DNA of 58,625 nucleotides from Bradyrhizobium oropedii (GTDB lineage Bacteria; Pseudomonadota; Alphaproteobacteria; Rhizobiales; Xanthobacteraceae), in NCBI RefSeq assembly GCF_020889685.1, contig NZ_JACMYO010000027.1:1-58625 (forward strand), given 5' to 3'. The stretch's first letter is position 1. Every line of letters begins with the position of its first letter. The notes under the pieces are model-generated. The model saw only the letters and a program-made list of their open reading frames with translations, did no database searches and was not told where the DNA came from. Below, in pieces: positions 21,932 through 31,442 of this stretch. The translations under genes and the position numbers were made by a program.

Positions 21932-21982
21932 TTGAGCATGATCTCTTCGGAAAACCGGTGTCCACTTTTCCGGATCATGCTC
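21932..21982. repeat. GAGCATG-type palindromic repeat, copy 2
   Basis: GAGCATGAT (21934-21942) and ATCATGCTC (21974-21982) bracket TCTTCGGAAAACCG...CACTTTTCCGG. It is the second copy of the element at 13441-13492, here between proB and proA, 19 bases upstream of the proA start. Confidence 0.8.
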
Positions 21983-22083
21983 TAAGGCCATGTTCTAGCA
22001 TGGCAATTGAGGGGTGGCGAGGCGCGGAACCGGCATGGCAGATGGGCGGCAGGCCGGATGTCGGCCCGGTGGGCGATTTGGGC

Positions 22084-23226
22084 CTACTTGGCCGGGATCG
22101 CCCCGGCCGGGCCGATCACGAGATCGTCGCGATGGATCATCTCGGACCGGCCGCTGATGCCCAGAATGGTCATCACGTCTGGCGAGGAGCGGCCCTTGAT
22201 CTTCTCGGCGTTCTCGGCGTCGTAGGCCACCAGGCCGCGGCCGATTTCATGGGTGTCGGGGCCGCGCACCACCACGGCGTCGCCGCGGGCGAACTGGCCG
22301 TCGACCCGGATCACGCCGGCCGGCAGCAGGCTCTTGCCGGCGCGCAGCGCGGCCACCGCACCGGCGTCGATGGTCAGCGTGCCCTTCGGCTCGAGCGAGC
22401 CCGCGATCCAGCGCTTTCGCGCGGTGACGGGATTGGCCGGGGTCAGGAACCAGGTGCAGCGGCCGCCATCTGCGATCGCCTGCAAGGGGTGCTCGATCTT
22501 GCCGGAGGCGATCAGCATGTGGGTGCCGGCGGTGGTCGCGATCTTCGCAGCCTCGATCTTGGTGGTCATGCCGCCGCGCGACAGCTCGGAGCCGGCGGAG
22601 CCTGCCATCCCCTCGATTTCCGAGGTGATGCTTTCGACCACCGGGATCAGCTTGGCGTCGGGATCGACCGCGGGCGGCGCGGTGTAGAGGCCGTCGATGT
22701 CGGACAGCAGCACCAACAGGTCCGCACTCGCCATGGTGGCGACGCGGGCGGCGAGGCGATCATTATCGCCGTAGCGGATCTCTGTCGTGGCGACCGTGTC
22801 GTTCTCGTTGATCACGGGCACCGCGCCCCATTCGAGCAGCTTTGCGATGGTCGAACGCGCATTGAGATAGCGGCGGCGCTCCTCGGTGTCCTGCAGTGTC
22901 ACCAGGATCTGCCCGGCGCCGATGCCGTGATGGCCGAGCACCTCCGACCAGATCCGCGCCAGCGCGATCTGGCCGACGGCTGCGGCAGCCTGGCTCTCCT
23001 CGAGCTTCAGCGGACCGCGCGGCAGCTTCAGGCGGCTGCGGCCGAGCGCGATCGAGCCCGACGACACCACCATGACCTCGCAGCCTCGCTTGTGGAGCTT
23101 CGCGATGTCCTCGACCAAAGCGGCCAGCCACGATGCGCGCACCTCGCCGGCCTGCGAGTCGACCAGCAGCGATGAGCCGACCTTGACGACGATGCGGCGA
23201 AAGTTCTTGAGCGCGGGGCGTTTCAT
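22084..23226 (-). CDS. proB: Glutamate 5-kinase
   Basis: ProB phosphorylates glutamate at the gamma carboxyl, the first step of proline synthesis. The 380-residue protein has the amino-acid kinase domain ([60 protein letters not shown]). A C-terminal PUA domain follows from about residue 285 ([24 protein letters not shown]). The ATG at 23226 ([17 protein letters not shown]) is fixed by the conserved start. It follows obgE closely on the same strand. Confidence 0.96.
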   Translation of the reverse strand: MKRPALKNFRRIVVKVGSSLLVDSQAGEVRASWLAALVEDIAKLHKRGCEVMVVSSGSIALGRSRLKLPRGPLKLEESQAAAAVGQIALARIWSEVLGHHGIGAGQILVTLQDTEERRRYLNARSTIAKLLEWGAVPVINENDTVATTEIRYGDNDRLAARVATMASADLLVLLSDIDGLYTAPPAVDPDAKLIPVVESITSEIEGMAGSAGSELSRGGMTTKIEAAKIATTAGTHMLIASGKIEHPLQAIADGGRCTWFLTPANPVTARKRWIAGSLEPKGTLTIDAGAVAALRAGKSLLPAGVIRVDGQFARGDAVVVRGPDTHEIGRGLVAYDAENAEKIKGRSSPDVMTILGISGRSEMIHRDDLVIGPAGAIPAK

Positions 23227-23294
23227 GGGGTCGGTCTGGCAGGAAGGTGGAAGCAAGAGGCGCCACAATGTGGCTTGGGAAGTCTGGTTGCCGC

Positions 23295-24359
<1,065 letters not shown>

Positions 24360-24390
24360 TTAGGGCAGGGGGGCCGCGGCGGCAACCCGG

Positions 24391-24433
24391 AAAGGCCCTG
24401 ACTTCAGCGAAAAGCCTTAATTTTCGGGCCTTT
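24391..24433. terminator. Possible terminator between the MaoC-like gene and obgE
   Basis: AAAGGCCC (24391-24398) and GGGCCTTT (24426-24433) can pair around a 27-base loop, with further T on the plus side. In the direction of transcription (minus) only three T follow. It may separate the two genes weakly. Confidence 0.35.
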
Positions 24434-24448
24434 TTACGGCCCTCGCGG

Positions 24449-24928
24449 CTAAGTGGGCCGCCTCCGGACCAGGAATTTCTGCAACCCCTCCAGCACCAGC
24501 TCGCGGCGCTGGTTGTGCACGGTGGAGCGCAAGGTCACGACGCCGGTGGTCTTGCCCGGCGACAGCTCGATCACCTCCAGCGCGGGGTAGATGGTATCGC
24601 CGGCATAGACCGGCTTCAGGAACTTGCTCGATTGTTCCAGGAAGCCGACCAGCGACTCCTCGACGACATAGGGAAACAGCCCCGCCCCGGGCGCGGTATG
24701 CACCAGGGTCTGGAAGCCGTGCGCAAGCAGATCGGGCATGCCGCGCGTGCGGCAATATTCGACGTCGTAATGGATCGGATGGGTGTCGCCGCTCGCGGTC
24801 TGGAACGCGGCGAACACCGCCGAGGTCTGGGTCCGGCTCGGAATCACGAAGCGCTCGCCGAGCACGAAATCCTCGAACCAGCGCTGCGCCGGGACCATGC
24901 GATGCTGGGTGGGGTCGAAGTCGCTCAT
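24449..24928 (-). CDS. MaoC family hot-dog hydratase
   Basis: This 159-residue single hot-dog domain protein has the hydratase-2 motif SGDTHPIHYDVEYCRTRG, with the catalytic Asp and His, and the downstream helix LLAHGFQTLVH. These enzymes hydrate enoyl-CoA thioesters or related substrates in fatty-acid or side-chain metabolism; the substrate here is unknown. The ATG at 24928 follows a GGAAACG stretch. It lies upstream of obgE on the same strand and is divergent from the EamA transporter. Confidence 0.85.
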   Translation of the reverse strand: MSDFDPTQHRMVPAQRWFEDFVLGERFVIPSRTQTSAVFAAFQTASGDTHPIHYDVEYCRTRGMPDLLAHGFQTLVHTAPGAGLFPYVVEESLVGFLEQSSKFLKPVYAGDTIYPALEVIELSPGKTTGVVTLRSTVHNQRRELVLEGLQKFLVRRRPT

Positions 24929-25096
24929 GCGGCGTTTCCTGCTCTGTTTTTTGAAGGGCTGGCCTACCGGTAGCGCAGGCGCCGGACTGCGACAATTGGT
25001 TCGATCTGCCGCCGCCGGGGTTGTCCTGCACCGCCACGTCGGTAAAACCGGCGATACGACCGGCCCGACTCAGAGGCGGCGACAACAAGACGACTA

Positions 25097-26011
25097 ATGA
25101 GCCTGTTCGCAAAACTGTCCTCCTACGACGATCGATCGGCGCGGCTCGCCGGCATCGGCCTGATGCTGCTGTCGATCTTCATGTTCTCGTTCGGCGACGC
25201 GATGGGCAAATTCATCGTCGCCACCTATTCGGTCGGGCAATTGCTGTGGCTGCGGGCCTGCGCGGCGCTGCTCGTGCTGCTGCCGATCGTGTGGAAGCGG
25301 CGTGCGGATTTCCTGCATCTGGAGCGTCCGTGGCTGCAATTGCTGCGGGTCACGCTGTCGACGCTGGAAGTCGCGGCCTTCTTCCTGGCAACCGTCTATC
25401 TGCCGCTCGCCGACGTCATCACCTACTATCTCGCGGGGCCGATCTTCGTCACCGCGATGTCGGGCCTCGTGCTCGGCGAGCATATCGGCTGGCGGCGCTG
25501 GACCGCGATCCTGGTCGGCTTCTGCGGGGTGCTGATCGCGCTGCGGCCGTCGGCACAGACCATCAGCTGGCCGGCGATGATCGCGCTCGGCGGCAGCCTG
25601 TCGTTTGCGGTGCTGATGCTGATCACCCGATCGCTGCGCGCGACGCCTGATATCGTGCTGGCGACATCGCAATTCGGCGGCACGTTCATCCTCGGCCTCG
25701 TGCTCTCGCCGATCGGCTGGGTGACGCCGACCCCCGGCAGCCTCGTACTGTTCTTCACCGCCGGCATCATCTCGGTCGCGGCGCTGCTCTGCGTGAACCG
25801 CTCGTTGAAGCTCGCGCCGGCGAGCGTCGTGGTGCCGTATCAGTATTCGATGATCGTCTGGGCGGTGATCTTCGGCTTCGTGGTGTTCGGCGACGTGCCG
25901 TCCTGGGCCACGATCATCGGCGCCGCCATCATCATCGCGGCCGGCCTCTACATCTTCGTGCGCGAGCAGCAGCTCGGGCGCCCGGACTCCGCGGTGAATC
26001 CACCGGCGTAG
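25097..26011 (+). CDS. EamA/DMT family transporter
   Basis: This 304-residue membrane protein has about ten hydrophobic helices arranged as two EamA repeats. The first repeat starts at IGLMLLSIFMFSFGDAMGKFIV and the second at MIALGGSLSFAVLMLITRSL. The conserved VVVPYQYSMIVWAVIFGFVVFGDVPS motif closes the second repeat. DMT proteins export or import small metabolites; the substrate cannot be inferred. It is on the opposite strand to all its neighbours in the rplU-obgE series, so it looks inserted into an ancestral operon. Confidence 0.88.
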   Translation: MSLFAKLSSYDDRSARLAGIGLMLLSIFMFSFGDAMGKFIVATYSVGQLLWLRACAALLVLLPIVWKRRADFLHLERPWLQLLRVTLSTLEVAAFFLATVYLPLADVITYYLAGPIFVTAMSGLVLGEHIGWRRWTAILVGFCGVLIALRPSAQTISWPAMIALGGSLSFAVLMLITRSLRATPDIVLATSQFGGTFILGLVLSPIGWVTPTPGSLVLFFTAGIISVAALLCVNRSLKLAPASVVVPYQYSMIVWAVIFGFVVFGDVPSWATIIGAAIIIAAGLYIFVREQQLGRPDSAVNPPA

Positions 26012-26054
26012 GGTTGCTGCGTAGGGTGGGCAACGGCGCTCCCGCATAACGGCT

Positions 26055-26194
26055 GTCGTCCCTGCCTAGTGCGCAATTGCGCACGGGAGCAGGGACCCAT
26101 AACCACCATTGCTTGTCGTCACCTGCGCTGGAGCCACAGCTCGGCCGAACAATGACCATCTGTGGTTATGGGTCCCCGCGTTCGCGGGGACGAC
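26055..26194. repeat. Long intergenic inverted repeat element
   Basis: GGGACCCATAACCAC (26092-26106) and GTGGTTATGGGTCCC (26162-26176) are perfect 15-bp arms. Outer GTCGTCCC (26055-26062) pairs with GGGACGAC (26187-26194). Inside lies the perfect palindrome TGCGCAATTGCGCA (26070-26083). It separates the convergent EamA and acetyltransferase genes and looks like another mobile palindromic repeat. Confidence 0.75.
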
Positions 26195-26220
26195 CACCGG
26201 AATTGCGGAGCGGTCGAGCC

Positions 26221-26816
26221 TTAGCTCTCCCGCCGGACCGAGTTGTTCCAGCTCTTCAGCGAGGTCCAGACGCCGCGCGACAGGCGGAAGCAGTCGACCG
26301 GGCTCGATGAGCCCAGCGCGTCGAAGCGATGCAGCTCGACGCCGCCCCACTGGAAGCCGCACTTCTCCAGGATGTTGCGCGACGACGGATTGACGACGCG
26401 GGCGCCGAGATCAGCTGGTCGAGATCGAATTCCTCGAAGAAATAATCGATCACCGCCCGTGCGGCCTCGGTACCGAAGCCCTGGCCCCAATGGTCGACGC
26501 CGAGCCAGTAGCCGAGCTCGGCGCTGTTTTCCTCGCGCCAGTCGATGCCGACCATGCCGATCGGCGTGTGATTGTTCTCGATCAGGAAAACGGTTTCGCG
26601 GCCGCCGGCGCCGAGCGCGCGCACGAAGTCGATGGCGTCGTCCTGGGTATAGGGATGCGGCAGGCGGCGGGTGTTCTCCGCGATGCGGCGGTCATTGGCG
26701 AGGCGTGCGATTGCCTTTACGTCCGCGAGCGTCGGCTTGCGCAATGTCAGCCGTTCGGTCTCGAGGACGCAAGCTCTTGCCTCGCGCAAGGTCGGCGTCG
26801 GGATGTCCTGCAACAT
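26221..26816 (-). pseudogene. GNAT acetyltransferase (RimJ/RimL type), frameshifted
   Basis: The first 130 or so residues are a normal GNAT domain: ETERLTLRKPTLADVKAIARL, GMVGIDWREENSAELGYWLG, HWGQGFGTEAARAVIDYFF. After LDQLIS the frame runs into nonsense. The expected continuation (GARVVNPSSRNILEKCGFQW...) is intact in the next frame down to 26221. Restoring one G (plus-strand C) near 26406 joins them into a protein of about 198 residues. The gene is therefore either broken or carries a sequencing error. It lies between the repeat element and rpmA on the same strand. Confidence 0.82.
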
Positions 26817-26894
26817 GTCGAGCTCCTGTGATGCGACAATCGGTACGCAACGCTTGGAATGTCACGCGCGGTCGAACCGGATCGCGCGCAACAA

Positions 26895-26926
26895 AAAGGG
26901 GAGGCCGGTTATCCCGCCTCCCCTTG
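26895..26926 (-). terminator. Terminator after rpmA
   Basis: AAGGGGAGGC and GCCTCCCCTT form a 10-bp stem with a loop of about 10 bases. On the minus strand the stem is followed by TTTTTGTTG, a standard Rho-independent terminator for the rplU-rpmA pair. Confidence 0.85.
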
Positions 26927-26985
26927 GAGCCCTTTGCGACTCCGCCGGTTCAACAGGACCCGGCGGACTCATGTGTGTCCACCGT

Positions 26986-27255
26986 CTACTCGGCCGCCTC
27001 TGCCATCGGAACAACCGATACGAATGTGCGGCCATTGGCTTTGGCACGGAACTCGACATGACCCTCGACCTTGGCGAAGAGAGTATGATCGGTGCCCATG
27101 CCGACATTAAGGCCAGGATGCCAGGTGGTGCCGCGCTGACGCGCGATGATGTTTCCGGGGATCACGCGCTCGCCACCGAACGCCTTGATGCCAAGGCGCT
27201 TGCCCTTGGAATCACGTCCGTTGCGCGATGAACCGCCTGCTTTTTTATGAGCCAT
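26986..27255 (-). CDS. rpmA: 50S ribosomal protein L27
   Basis: L27 reaches into the peptidyl transferase centre. The 89-residue protein begins [24 protein letters not shown], the classic N-terminus without a cleavable extension. It continues [22 protein letters not shown] and ends [12 protein letters not shown]. It is co-transcribed with rplU about 100 bases upstream, and a strong terminator follows it. Confidence 0.98.
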   Translation of the reverse strand: MAHKKAGGSSRNGRDSKGKRLGIKAFGGERVIPGNIIARQRGTTWHPGLNVGMGTDHTLFAKVEGHVEFRAKANGRTFVSVVPMAEAAE

Positions 27256-27357
27256 AGCTCGTCTCCGACTTCGCTTTGATCTCTAGATCAATTCCTTGAC
27301 GGAATCATTTCACGTTTTGTCACGCTTCAAATCTGAAAGCGCGACGATCACTTCTTC

Positions 27358-27828
27358 TTAAGCCTTGGCCGCGGCCTTCTTGGCCGGAGCCTTTTTTGCG
27401 GCCGGCGCCTTTGCGGGCGCCTTCTTCTTGGCCGCCTTCGGTGCTGCGTCCTCGCCATCATCGGCGGGCGCTGCGACCTTTTCCTTCTTCGGCCGCGGGC
27501 CGATGGTCGGCTTGGCGTTATCGGCGAGGATCTCGGTGATGCGAAGCACCGTGAGCTCGTCGCGATAACCGCGCTTGCGGCGTGAATTCTTGCGGCGACG
27601 CTTCTTGAACGCGATCACCTTGGCGCCGCGCTTGTGCTGCAGCACTTCGGCTGCAACGGTCGCGCCTGCGACGGTGGGCGTCCCCAGCACCGGCGTGTCA
27701 CCGCCGAGCACCAGAACTTCGCCTAGCTGCACGATCGTGCCGACATCGCCGGCGATCTTGCCTATCTCGAGTACATCATTCGGAACGACACGGTATTGCC
27801 GGCCGCCGGTTTTGATGACTGCGAACAT
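27358..27828 (-). CDS. rplU: 50S ribosomal protein L21 with Lys/Ala/Pro-rich tail
   Basis: The L21 core occupies about residues 1-103 (MFAVIKTGGRQYRV, VLQHKRGAKVIAFKKRRRKNSRRKRGYRDELTVLRI). A tail of about 50 residues follows, rich in AKK, APAK and KKAPAKKAAAKA, much like histone H1 tails. Bacterial L21 is usually about 103 residues, so the tail is an extension, though such tails occur in Rhizobiales. It starts the rplU-rpmA pair; the 250 bases upstream must hold the promoter. Confidence 0.96.
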   Translation of the reverse strand: MFAVIKTGGRQYRVVPNDVLEIGKIAGDVGTIVQLGEVLVLGGDTPVLGTPTVAGATVAAEVLQHKRGAKVIAFKKRRRKNSRRKRGYRDELTVLRITEILADNAKPTIGPRPKKEKVAAPADDGEDAAPKAAKKKAPAKAPAAKKAPAKKAAAKA

Positions 27829-28083
27829 CGTTTGATTCCTTCGTGTTCGGTTCCGGCCTCGGACCGATGGTCCGGGTCGGCTTTTTGTTCAGTCGCTATG
27901 GGTTATGTGTTTCGCGCGAAGGGAATGAATTCCCAAATGGTTCGCACAAAAACAATCGGCGCGAGAAATCCCCGCGCCGGATGGGCGGACTTATAGCCGC
28001 AAACGACGGGGAGTCAAGGTAAAGCAGGGCAAAAACCGGCCAAAGATGAAGGGTTTGGCGCGATTTTGGCCCGGATTAACGGT

Positions 28084-29033
28084 TCAAGCCGCGGTCTGCG
28101 CCGCAGCCCGTGCGTGGCGGCGGATGGCCTGCGGCGGCTGCCCCAGCACCCGCAGGAACGCCCGCCGCATCCGTTCGCGGTCGGCAAAGCCGGTCTCGCC
28201 GGCGATTTCGTCCATCGAATGGCGGCCATCGCCGATCAATTCGCGGGCGGCCTCGACCCGGAGCTGCTCGATCGCCTTGGCGGGCGACTGGCCGGTCTCG
28301 GCGCGGAACGCGCGGCTGAACTGGCGCGGGCTGAGCCGTGCCACCTCGGCCAATTCCTCCACCGACAGTTCGTTGCGCAGATGCGCCTTGGCGTAGTTGA
28401 GCGCGTTCTGGACGCGGTCGGATTTCGGGGCGAGCTCGAGCAGCGCGGAAAACTGCGACTGGCCGCCGGTGCGGCGGTGATAGACCACGAGCTTGCGCGC
28501 CACCGACCGTGCGACCTCGACGCCGAGGTCATGCTCGACCATCGCCAGCGCAAGGTCGATCGTCGCGGTCATGCCGGCCGAGGTCCAGATCGGTCCGTCG
28601 ATGATGTAGATGCGGTCCTGCTCGACCTTGAGCCCGGGAAATCGGGCCTGCAATTCGGCGGCGAATTGCCAGTGCGTCGAGACGCGCCGGCCGTCGAGCA
28701 AGCCGGCTTCAGCCAGCGAGAAGGCACCGATGCAGGGCGCCGCGATCCGCTGCGATGCCGTCATGGCGCGGCGGATATAGCCGATCAACTTCGGCGACGC
28801 CGGATGCAGCTCGTGGCCGGCGCCGATGAACAGCGTGTCGAAGCTGCGCTCGCCGAAGGCTTCGGTTTCGACATTGAAGCCGGCGGATGACCGCACCGGG
28901 CCGCCATTCTCCGACAGCAGCGTGACCTCGTAGAAGGGCGCGCCCGCGATCAAATTGGCAACCTCGAAGGCGGTGATGGCGGTGAAGCCCATCACCTGGA
29001 AATCCGGGAAATGACGAAGCCGATCTCCTTCAT
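28084..29033 (-). pseudogene. GlxA-type AraC regulator with DJ-1/PfpI domain, frameshifted at codon 8
   Basis: From about 29008 leftward this is a complete GlxA-like regulator. A DJ-1/PfpI-type domain (FPDFQVMGFTAITAFEVANL, CIGAFSLAEAGLLDGRRVSTHW) is followed by an AraC helix-turn-helix domain (LSVEELAEVARLSPRQFSRAFRAETGQSP, MDEIAGETGFADRERMRRAF). The true start MKEIGFVI (ATG 29033) is in another frame. One T is missing from the run in GTCATTTTCCCG near 29010, so translation would end after 13 residues. A longer out-of-frame open frame exists upstream (to 29091) but its N-terminus is not family-like. It is divergent from an SDR gene, its likely target. Confidence 0.8.
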
Positions 29034-29157
29034 GGAACCCTCCGGCGGCAATCTGTGTCCTAAAAAGGTGTATATATGACATTTGAGACATGCAAGGGGG
29101 TCGGTAAAACCTGAGCAGCGGCCAAAACCGGCCGTTTGGGTCAAACAGGAGACCAAC

Positions 29158-29961
29158 ATGACCAAGTCAGCCAAAGGAACGGCGCTCGTGACCGGTGCGT
29201 CGTCCGGAATCGGTGCCATCTACGCGGACCGGCTCGCACGGCGTGGCTACGATCTGATCCTCGTCGCACGCAATCGCGAGCGCCTCGATGGGCTCGCCAA
29301 GCGTTTGTCGGCGGAGACGGGCCGATCGATCGAGATCGTCGCCGCCGACCTCACCAAGCGCGCCGACGTTTCGCGGATCGAGTCCATTCTGCGCAGCAAC
29401 GCCGGCATCAGCGTGCTGGTGAACAACGCCGGCGTCGGTGCGACGGCACCTCTGCTCGCATCCGATGTCGACAAGATGAGCGACTTGATTGCGCTCAACG
29501 TCGACGCGCTGATGCGCCTGACCTATGCGGCGGTGCCGGGGCTCGTCGCGCGCGGCGGCGGCACCATCATCAACATCGCCTCGGTCGTCGGCGTGCAGCC
29601 GGAACTGCTCAACGGCGTCTACGGCGGCAGCAAGGCTTTCGTGCTGGCGTTGACCCACTCGCTGCAGCACGAGCTGAAGGACAAGAACATCCGGGTCCAG
29701 GCCGTGTTGCCCGGCGCCACGGCCACCGAGTTCTGGGGCATCGCGGGTACGCCGGTCGAGCATCTGCCGGGCGAGATCGTGATGAAGGCCGAGGACATGG
29801 TCGATGCGGCGCTCGCCGGCTTCGACCAGGGCGAGGTCTTCACCGTGCCGTCGCTGCCGGAGGCGGCCGATTGGCAGGCCTATGAGGCGGCCCGCCAGAA
29901 GCTGATGCCGAACCTGTCGCGCAGCACACCTGCGGCGCGTTACGGGGTGAAGGCCGCCTGA
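29158..29961 (+). CDS. Short-chain dehydrogenase/reductase
   Basis: This 267-residue classical SDR has the NAD(P) motif TGASSGIG near residue 13. NNAG is in VLVNNAGVG, the catalytic Ser in INIASVVG, and the YxxxK pair in YGGSKAF. The Arg in LILVARNRERL after the second strand suggests NADP preference. The ATG at 29158 follows AGGAGACC, a good ribosome-binding site. It is divergent from the GlxA-type regulator 124 bases away. Its substrate is unknown. Confidence 0.9.
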   Translation: MTKSAKGTALVTGASSGIGAIYADRLARRGYDLILVARNRERLDGLAKRLSAETGRSIEIVAADLTKRADVSRIESILRSNAGISVLVNNAGVGATAPLLASDVDKMSDLIALNVDALMRLTYAAVPGLVARGGGTIINIASVVGVQPELLNGVYGGSKAFVLALTHSLQHELKDKNIRVQAVLPGATATEFWGIAGTPVEHLPGEIVMKAEDMVDAALAGFDQGEVFTVPSLPEAADWQAYEAARQKLMPNLSRSTPAARYGVKAA

Positions 29962-29985
29962 GACCATTCTGAGGTCTTTGCGAAA

Positions 29986-30027
29986 TTGCGTCCCGCGCCG
30001 GCCGAAGCGCCGCAGCGCGGGACGCAA
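29986..30027 (+). terminator. 13-bp inverted repeat after the SDR gene
   Basis: TTGCGTCCCGCGC (29986-29998) and GCGCGGGACGCAA (30015-30027) are perfect arms around a 16-base loop, 25 bases after the SDR stop. There is no T-run, so it may be a Rho-assisted terminator or a palindromic repeat. Confidence 0.5.
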
Positions 30028-30083
30028 CCATTTGAGTTCCGCTTCGTTAATGCTGGGAACCTCAAGCGGGCAGGCACGGGCGA

Positions 30084-31244
30084 ATGGCTGAAGACGCTGC
30101 ACTGACCACGGGCATCGCACATCACGGTGCCGCGCGGCTGCCGTCGGTCGATATCGACAGCTTCAACATCGAGCTGAAGGACGACGACGGTTTTCTCGGC
30201 GATCGCGCTTCCAAGGGCGCGTTCCGCAAGATTTTCGACCGCTGGCGCAAGCCGCTGCGCAAATCCGGCGAGGATCCGTTCGGCGACGAGCCGTCGGACA
30301 AGATCAGCAAGAAGAAGCTCGATGAGATACTCGTCGGCGACGACACCGAGGCCTCCGCGGTCGTGCACAGCGCGATCGAGGAGTTCGCCCAGGAGCTCGC
30401 CCATGTGACGCGGCGCTTCCTCAACACCAAGGACTGGGCCAGGACCGAGCGCATCGTGGTCGGCGGCGGCTTCCGCGACTCCAGGCTCGGCGAGCTCGCC
30501 ATCGCACGCACCGAGATCATCCTGAAGTCGGAGGATTTCAAGGTCGACATGGTGCCGATCCGATTTCATCCCGATGATGCCGGGCTGATCGGCACACTGC
30601 ATCTGGCGCCGTCGTGGATCTTCGAGGCGCATGACGGCGTGCTCGCGGTCGACATCGGCGGCACCAACATCCGTTGTGGCGTGGTCGAGACGCGCTGGAA
30701 GAAGGCGCCCGACCTCTCCAAGGCGGCGGTCTGGAAATCGGAGCTGTGGCGGCATGCCGATGACGAGCCGACGCGCGAAGGCGCGGTGAAGCGGCTGGTG
30801 AAGATGCTGAAGGACCTGATCGCCACGGCCGAGAAGGAAAATCTCAAGCTCGCGCCGTTCATCGGCGTGGCTTGTCCCGGCGTCATCAACGAGGACGGCT
30901 CGATCGAGAAAGGGGCGCAGAACCTGCCGGGCAATTGGGAGAGCAGCAAATTCAACCTGCCGGCGAGCCTGGTCGAGGCGATCCCGCAGATCGGCGATCA
31001 TGACGCCGCGATCGTGATGCACAATGACGGCGTGGTGCAGGGACTGGCCGAGGTCCCGTTCATGCAGGATGTCGCGCGCTGGGGCGTGCTGACCATCGGA
31101 ACCGGGCTCGGCAATGCCCACTACACCAATCGCAAGAAAGACAACGGCAAGGACGAGAAGGCCGAGAAGAAGGACAAGGACAAGGACGACGACGGCGACA
31201 AGAACGGGAAAAAGGCCAAGAAAGCCAGGAAGGCCGACGCCTGA
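30084..31244 (+). CDS. ROK-family sugar kinase-like protein, circularly permuted
   Basis: This 386-residue protein has the ROK/ASKHA sequence motifs, but in rotated order. Residues 74-170 match the usual C-terminal half: LVGDDTEASAVVHSAIEEF, then the adenosine loop ERIVVGGGF (123-130) and DDAGLIG (164-170). Residues 186-343 then match the usual N-terminal half: phosphate-1 DIGGTN (190-195), GVACPGVIN (261-269), NLPGNW (280-285), the catalytic-Asp motif HND (313-315) and phosphate-2 GTGLG (339-343). The canonical ExGH and CxCGxxGC zinc segment is absent. A charged tail (346-386, KDKDKDDDGDKNGKK) ends the protein. Sugar kinase activity is inferred from the conserved Asp only. Confidence 0.75.
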   Translation: MAEDAALTTGIAHHGAARLPSVDIDSFNIELKDDDGFLGDRASKGAFRKIFDRWRKPLRKSGEDPFGDEPSDKISKKKLDEILVGDDTEASAVVHSAIEEFAQELAHVTRRFLNTKDWARTERIVVGGGFRDSRLGELAIARTEIILKSEDFKVDMVPIRFHPDDAGLIGTLHLAPSWIFEAHDGVLAVDIGGTNIRCGVVETRWKKAPDLSKAAVWKSELWRHADDEPTREGAVKRLVKMLKDLIATAEKENLKLAPFIGVACPGVINEDGSIEKGAQNLPGNWESSKFNLPASLVEAIPQIGDHDAAIVMHNDGVVQGLAEVPFMQDVARWGVLTIGTGLGNAHYTNRKKDNGKDEKAEKKDKDKDDDGDKNGKKAKKARKADA

Positions 31245-31399
31245 GCCATCGGGATTCGGCGATCGCGCGGTAAGGTTGATCGGTTAGGTTAAGATCGGCT
31301 TCGCGTTGCCGTTTCGGCGTCGGCCGCTACCGTGGACCGTGTCGCTCCCGCCGACCGGCGAAGCCGCACTTCCCGGCCTGCAATACTAAAAGGCGGCAC

Positions 31400-31434
31400 G
31401 GGACCGCCAGTTTTTGTCGCGTCCTGGCGGTCCC
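31400..31434. terminator. Hairpin between convergent ROK and hydrolase genes
   Basis: GGGACCGCCAG (31400-31410) and CTGGCGGTCCC (31424-31434) form a perfect 11-bp stem with a 13-base loop starting TTTTT. It lies 8 bases beyond the stop of the minus-strand hydrolase gene and probably ends transcription from both sides. Confidence 0.65.
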
Positions 31435-31442
31435 ACCACCTT

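Noticed and set aside
20645..21985. Plus-strand frame of 446 codons opposite proA
   Set aside because: It is antisense to proA, whose motifs are complete.
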